Shown here in pieces: positions 59,550-64,000 of a stretch of 64,000 nt of DNA. This DNA is from Spizellomyces punctatus DAOM BR117 (taxonomy: Eukaryota; Chytridiomycota; Chytridiomycetes; Spizellomycetales; Spizellomycetaceae): NCBI RefSeq assembly GCF_000182565.1, contig NW_015971537.1:1647299-1711298 (forward strand). The letters are read 5' to 3'. The translations under genes and the position numbers were made by a program. Positions within the stretch are counted from its first letter, which is position 1. Each line of letters begins with the position of its first letter. The notes under the pieces were generated by a model, which was not told where the DNA came from, did no database searches, and saw only the letters and a program-made list of their open reading frames with translations.

Positions 59550-60069
59550 GGATATCGTTGCATGCAACTGGCCTGGGTTCTACAGTGGCACCAAGAGAGA
59601 GAAGCAAGGAGGAGGTCAGCCTAGACGCTAAAGCACACTGATAGCGACCAAGCCAAAACAAAAATAAAAGGTCATGTAGGAATAATGATAATAATAACTA
59701 GTACAACAAAATTCATGTATATGAGATCACACGTCTTGGATGAGGAACATTTACGCACAGAAAAAAGAGGTTAAAGTGTCAAGTGTTCCAAAAGATGGCT
59801 TTTTGACTTGTGTGTTTCCGTGTCAATCCAAAACGAACGTTGAAATCGACTTCACTTTTGCCAATCGCACACACAGAGCGCTTTTTTACAATCCTTCCAC
59901 CTCCATTAACCGTTAAAGCCTTTTGAACTCTCCATTTAAACAAAAAGGCTAAAAGAAAAAAGCGAACAAAAAAAGGCGCGCAATTTTGGAGGCAGATGTA
60001 CACGCGCCCGGATTCGATCCCTCGTGGAATTGTTGGAACACTCCCAATCTCGCAGTGTTCAAAAACACT
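59550..60069. other. Intergenic region, 520 bases
   Basis: Upstream of the kinesin ATG and downstream of the multipass protein stop, both minus strand. A CT/GA-rich stretch occurs near 59580-59620 and A runs near 59660-59700 and 59930-59980. A B-box-like string at about 60010 does not fold as a tRNA. Confidence 0.45.
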
Positions 60070-61796
60070 TCAAGCAGAAGCCATCTCTTGAGTGGGATGG
60101 ACAAGGACCAACGCTCCATTTGGAATGGGTCGTCGTTTCTCTCCCGGGCCATAGATGGCCCTAGCAATAACCTCATCCTCATCATCACACTCGCCGCCAA
60201 CGTCAACCTTTACGCGTCTTCGCATGGTCACTACTTTGAAGACGTTCGATGTTTGCTCCTTTTCATTCTCTGCCTTTTTCAGCTTGTCTTGCATCTCTTG
60301 GTGCTTGCTCTTTTTCTTTTGCCACCATCCAACCAACAACCAGCCACAAACACTCATCCCAATTACTCCCCATCCAAGAAAGAGTGTCACTTGGGACCCC
60401 CAGTCTTCCAACCCATCACGATCCGCAATAATGGTTGATATGTAGGACCACAGGCCAGCCAAATGCGCCCCAAACGTCAATATTCGGAGCTTGTGGAAAG
60501 TACAAGAGTTGTAGTACACGTCCAAAAAGAGAAGGGTGCAGAGTGTGAGTAGGCCAGTGGCCTGTGTACCGTGCGTATAGGTTGTCCGCGATGTCGATGT
60601 GTACCCAATGAGGAGATTCACTGCCAAGAATGCCGAATTGATGGTACGTTTGATGACAACAATGCGGGGAATAAATGTTACAGAAGATCGTCGAACGTGC
60701 TTGTCCGCTGCATGATGCTATATGAGCATTCAATGGCTTTATACTCCAAATCTTGCTCGACGTACCTTTGTAAGAACCGACAAAAATGGCCGATAGTCCA
60801 AAAATTAATAGACCGGCAAAGGCCATGGCGCCATACTTTTCGTGTTCGCCTGTCCAACAGGGTACATCAACGGATGGTGCTTCGGGTTCCGCATAATAGA
60901 GATACATGTTGCGTTGCCCTGTCTCTGAAATCTGCATGCAACCCGTTCAACTGTTTCGCACATCAGGACATCATTGACTGATATAAACGACCCACCTTTG
61001 TTCTACAATCCAAGACCGATAAGAGTTTGCTTACCACAGGTAGGTATGCAATCCCCGCAAAAAGCTCAAAAACTATCGTGCACAGCCAATGCCCAGGCTG
61101 CAAAAACTTTGCAATGGCATATCCCAGCAATATGGCATACAGGCAACAAACAGCGAATGCAGAGCCGGTCGCGGCGTAGAAGAGGCTAGGTCCCTTCATC
61201 TCATAGATACCTTTGCAAGTGACGTCCTCGAACCTGAAGCTTGATATGCGAACAAAGGCCCTGACAGCAGTTCCAAGGGAAGAAGTGCAAAGCCACGTAT
61301 CCGTCGAAGTGCGAAATGCAAAAGATGTGAATTGGATAAATTCAATGATGGGCGCAAGAAGAGGAAGGGTATTTCTCCAGTGGAAGAGATTAATGCGCGA
61401 TTCAGCAGGGATGCTAACCATTCCCAATCCCGGCTTGAGGAATGCGTAGAGGATCGTCAAGACCTGAACGGCGCCGATCATCACCAAAAATAAGGCAACG
61501 ACAACTCCTACTCTCCATCCGCGATCAATCAAGCTGTCCATGACTGTACTGACGCCAGCTGGGTAGACGAGAAGGGCGAAAAATACAAAGAGCCCAACAC
61601 CCCATGCCCATGGTTTCATCTCATTCTTGTAATTGTCTGTGTCGACCGCTCGGCGTGTGACTGCGGATTGGAAGACGACAGCAACGCAGAAAGGGCAATA
61701 CGCAAAGAGGGATACGAAGATTGTGAGAGGTAAGGTGACAATATCAATGATCCTGCTTTGAAGTGTCGGTGGTTGTGGTGGTATTGCGCTGGGCAT
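60070..61796 (-). CDS. Unknown multipass membrane protein
   Basis: Not recognised. ATG at 61796 (MPSAIPPQPPTLQSR), three or four exons: 61796 to about 61030, about 60940-60770 and about 60640-60070. At least nine hydrophobic segments, for example IIDIVTLPLTIFVSLFAYC, WAWGVGLFVFFALLVYPAGV, VGVVVALFLVMIGAVQVLTI, FAVCCLYAILLGYAIAKFL, AMAFAGLLIFGLSAIFVGSY and GLLTLCTLLFLDVYYNSC. The central exon carries a Cys/acid-rich loop (EAPSVDVPCWTGEHEKYG). The C-terminus is basic and acidic (WWQKKKSKHQEMQDKLKK then a DDEDEV patch), probably cytoplasmic. The segments share no obvious family to me; splice joins near 61000 and 60700 are approximate. Confidence 0.6.
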
Positions 61797-62802
61797 ATCA
61801 AATGTAGTGTCATGGTGCAAGTAAAAGGAAAAAGCCTTGAAATAAACATGTGTGCAAACCTTTTAGATTCAGTTTTCGGCTCTCGTAAACTAAGCAAACT
61901 CCCTGTTGCCCCACTCAGTTTGTCACCCGGCTTCGCAGCATCTCCTATGTGAGCTATAGATAGATTCGTGATGCTATACACCTTCTCATTCAGTTTTGTT
62001 AAAGAAGGTAGCTTTTTTGTCGACATAGTGTAGAGGGACAGTTGACATTGCAGTGCAATACCCTTTTCCCTATTTAAGCCGTTCATGATCCGTTTGCGCG
62101 TGGAGGCATGCGCTGGTCAAGCAAGACCCTCAAAACATCAGGTAAGAGAGGTTAATGGAGCACCGAGTTCCGGTGTCCATGGCTTTGGCTTCCCAATTTG
62201 GGATATCTGTATCTCCAGAGGGAGATACTTGATATGTCCCTGGGAGAGGAACTCTGAAACCTCCCTTCCTGTCTGCCATGGTCTATCGGTGATAGTGTAC
62301 CTCGCGTATATGCTGAATAATTATTGCAGCAAAACCTTGGATTAGATCTTGCAGTTTGCATCTGTTAGGGTGTTCTGTCATTTGCCATTTAGATGCGATA
62401 TTTGTTCTTGTTCTATTCTGTTATACCATGCGCTTGTCGTCTCCAAGATCCATTCTTTAAGGGCAGCAGACATCAGAGGCATAAACCCAACATGCGTCAT
62501 TAGTATACTCCTTATTCCTCACCTCACTTTCAAAACCTCAAAGTTCAACATTGTATGTGGGCAAAAAAGACTGTCAGTCTGCACATAGATGCAGCCACTG
62601 GATCGAATGAGATGAAATGCAAGATGCCTCGATTTTGGCAAATGAACTATGCACAAAAGATGCTTGCTCCATCATGATGGGTCCAATATGTGTGGCCATG
62701 AACGGATTGCAATTATTATCCCTTGTGGCCATCTATGAGAGGAATATTCGCAGTTGCCATCTGCATGACGCTAAATGACTCAATGTAGCCACTCAGTTTT
62801 TC
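61797..62802. other. Gene-poor region, about 1 kb
   Basis: Lies between the multipass protein start and the copy B TATA box. Short frames exist (for example 62085-62345) but none has motif, splice or homology support. I see nothing definable. Confidence 0.5.
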
Positions 62803-62810
62803 TATATAAA
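62803..62810 (+). promoter_or_regulatory. TATA box of small gene copy B
   Basis: TATATAAA followed by a CT-rich leader, with the ATG about 90 bases on at 62898. Counterpart of the TATA box of copy A; the leaders share CCTCGACTC and AAGCATCTGCCCA. Confidence 0.6.
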
Positions 62811-62897
62811 CCCCCGCTGTTCTTCTTCCCCCCATCTTGTTCTTTACCCTCGACTCTTGAAGCATCTGCCCACGCTCAAGCAACTCTCAAGTCCATC

Positions 62898-63130
62898 ATG
62901 AGAATGCCGCTCTGGTGTCGAGGACCTTGCCCTCCCGACAAAAACAGCATAACCCCTTGCAAACGCTGCTACTACTATGCTGCAACGATCGCAGGTATGC
63001 ATTATCTTTATGATTGTTCCCACGCGTATTACTCAGTCTAAGTCTGACTTTACTAGTATCTGAACATCCTGCGACTAAAGAATTTCGGAATCAAGGGCTT
63101 AGTAGGATTTCTCTCGTGTGGTGGGCTTAG
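62898..63130 (+). CDS. Small two-exon gene, copy B of a local paralogous pair (unknown function)
   Basis: Not recognised. Exon 1 62898-62994, intron 62995-63056 (GTATGC...ACTAG), exon 2 63057-63130 ending in TAG; about 56 residues. Starts MRMPLWCRGPCPPDKNS, then ITPCKRCYYY and TKEFRNQGLSRISLV. Compared with copy A it lacks one Trp codon in exon 1 and one base near 63117 in exon 2, which puts a stop after LVWWA where copy A reads on. The first copy-A-type stop lies at about 63153 in the other frame, so copy B may be frameshifted, or copy A extended. The intron position, phase, TATA box, leader and flank are shared. Which copy is intact is unclear. Confidence 0.55.
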
Positions 63131-64000
63131 TTACCCGGTTAGAACAACCGTAATGTATTGCATGTGCCATTGGGCCTAGTAGTAGTTGGTTGTAAGGAGG
63201 GAATTACTTGGCTTTTCCGAACCGGTTGTCGCCGGTTTATTCCCTGGTGTATTGTGTTGTGTGACATTTGTTTTTGCCAATACACTACCCATTCGTCGGA
63301 TGGTCGGCAATAGGTTCTGTAAGCAATGTGTAAGCGAAAAAAGGCCAGCGGATCACGTGATAGCAAATTCATCATATCACATGACATATGACTCACTCTC
63401 CACCTATCACCTTCCAGCGATAATCTGCGAGTCGGTTGCGATGCGCGCCCATCGGGTATAAAAAAGGGCCCCCGGTCGGTTTTCGTTTTTTCTTCCAAAC
63501 GTTTGTCCATCTGCATCTAGTTGCTTCCCTCCAAGGAAGACAACAAAGTACATTCGTGACTTGTGGTTCTTTAGACAATCGGGTCTATCGGCTACGCAGG
63601 AATAGCTTAACAGGCCTGGTCGGCCCGGCTGTATCTCTATTGAGGTAGGTTGGTGTGTGGGAATCTCTGGCAAGTGGTCGCCACACTCCAACCCAAAGTG
63701 CAAAGAAATGCATCTGGGGCGCTGCTGGATGCAAATAATATCATGACCCAGACTGGACTACACGTCAGCAATGGGAGATGCGCGAGTATCATCTGATTCC
63801 TAATATTGATCTTTCTCTCGATGCATTTCATAGTCCTACCTTTGCATCCCCTTCATGTACTCTCATCACGACGAGAAGGTTTCCAACAACTATATTTCCG
63901 AACAAGTTTACAAAAGCCACGGACGTTGAAATCGTTTTCTGTCCATTACGTATCAACATCTACAGATAATTCGCAAGATTTCCCGATATGCCGCTCTTTC
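63131..64000. other. Right-end region with TATA-like site, no supported gene
   Basis: Similarity to the flank of copy A continues to about 63190. A TATAAAAAA string at about 63457 with a following pyrimidine-rich leader looks like another promoter, possibly for a gene running past the window. A 63-codon frame at 63778-63969 is the only following ATG frame of note and has no recognised feature. Confidence 0.4.

Noticed and set aside
59985-60060. tRNA-like B-box string GGATTCGATCC
   Set aside because: Neither strand gives a pairing T-arm or acceptor stem, so no tRNA can be folded.
63778-63969. 63-codon plus ORF after a TATA-like site
   Set aside because: The TATA-like site is about 320 bases upstream and there is no motif; kept only as a remark.
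1-64000. CRISPR arrays, prophage, integrated virus, rRNA, complete transposon
   Set aside because: Nothing of these types was visible; the sole dispersed repeat found is the small gene pair.

Overview
The window looks like nuclear DNA of a flagellated (zoosporic) fungus, most likely a chytrid. Genes are dense (about 31 in 64 kb) and most are split by short GT-AG introns of roughly 45-110 bases. The set mixes fungal housekeeping genes (QCR9, ATP16, ATP20, mitochondrial mS37/MRP10, RPD3-type deacetylase, hybrid histidine kinase) with axoneme genes that non-flagellated fungi lose (DNAAF11/LRRC6, DNAI7/CASC1). No prokaryotic operon, CRISPR array, virus or intact transposon was seen. All exon joins were inferred by eye from splice signals, reading phase and family conservation, so single boundaries may be off.

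Layout. 1-5.9 kb: 3' part of a CNNM/Mam3 transporter-like gene (-), spliceosomal MFAP1 (-), DNAAF11 (+), RNA polymerase III subunit RPC25/RPC8 (-). 6-14 kb: URI prefoldin-like protein (+), C11orf65-like IQ-motif protein (-), sphingosine-kinase-like protein with altered catalytic loops (+). 14.3-18 kb: a small unrecognised two-exon gene (copy A, -), QCR9 (+), CASC3/MLN51-like exon-junction protein (-). 18-27.5 kb: hybrid histidine kinase (+), CHFR ubiquitin ligase (-), class I histone deacetylase (-), heme-binding Dap1/MAPR (-). 27.6-39.6 kb: Ubp6/USP14 (+), EI24-like membrane protein (-), ATP synthase delta (-), DNAI7 (+), ATP synthase g (-), mS37 (+), ThrE-like exporter (-). 39.8-50 kb: repeat-containing unknown (+), gamma-butyrobetaine-dioxygenase-like enzyme (-), unknown multi-exon gene (-), NudC (+), IMP4 (-), ORC1 (+), TLC-domain protein (-). 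50.8-61.8 kb: giant kinesin-4-like motor (-) and an unknown multipass membrane protein (-). 61.8-64 kb: mostly gene-poor, holding copy B (+) of the small two-exon gene.

The genes do not form one pathway. Recognisable themes are axoneme assembly (DNAAF11, DNAI7, perhaps the C11orf65-like protein), mitochondrial energy and translation (QCR9, ATP16, ATP20, mS37, carnitine enzyme), RNA processing (MFAP1, CASC3, IMP4), RNA polymerase assembly (RPC25, URI) and cell-cycle/chromatin control (ORC1, CHFR, HDAC, kinesin). The most novel item is the pair of small paralogous genes (14351-14605, minus; 62898-63130, plus). They share TATA box, leader, start, a phase-1 intron at the same codon, second exon and 3' flank, and encode short CKRC-containing peptides I cannot match to any family.
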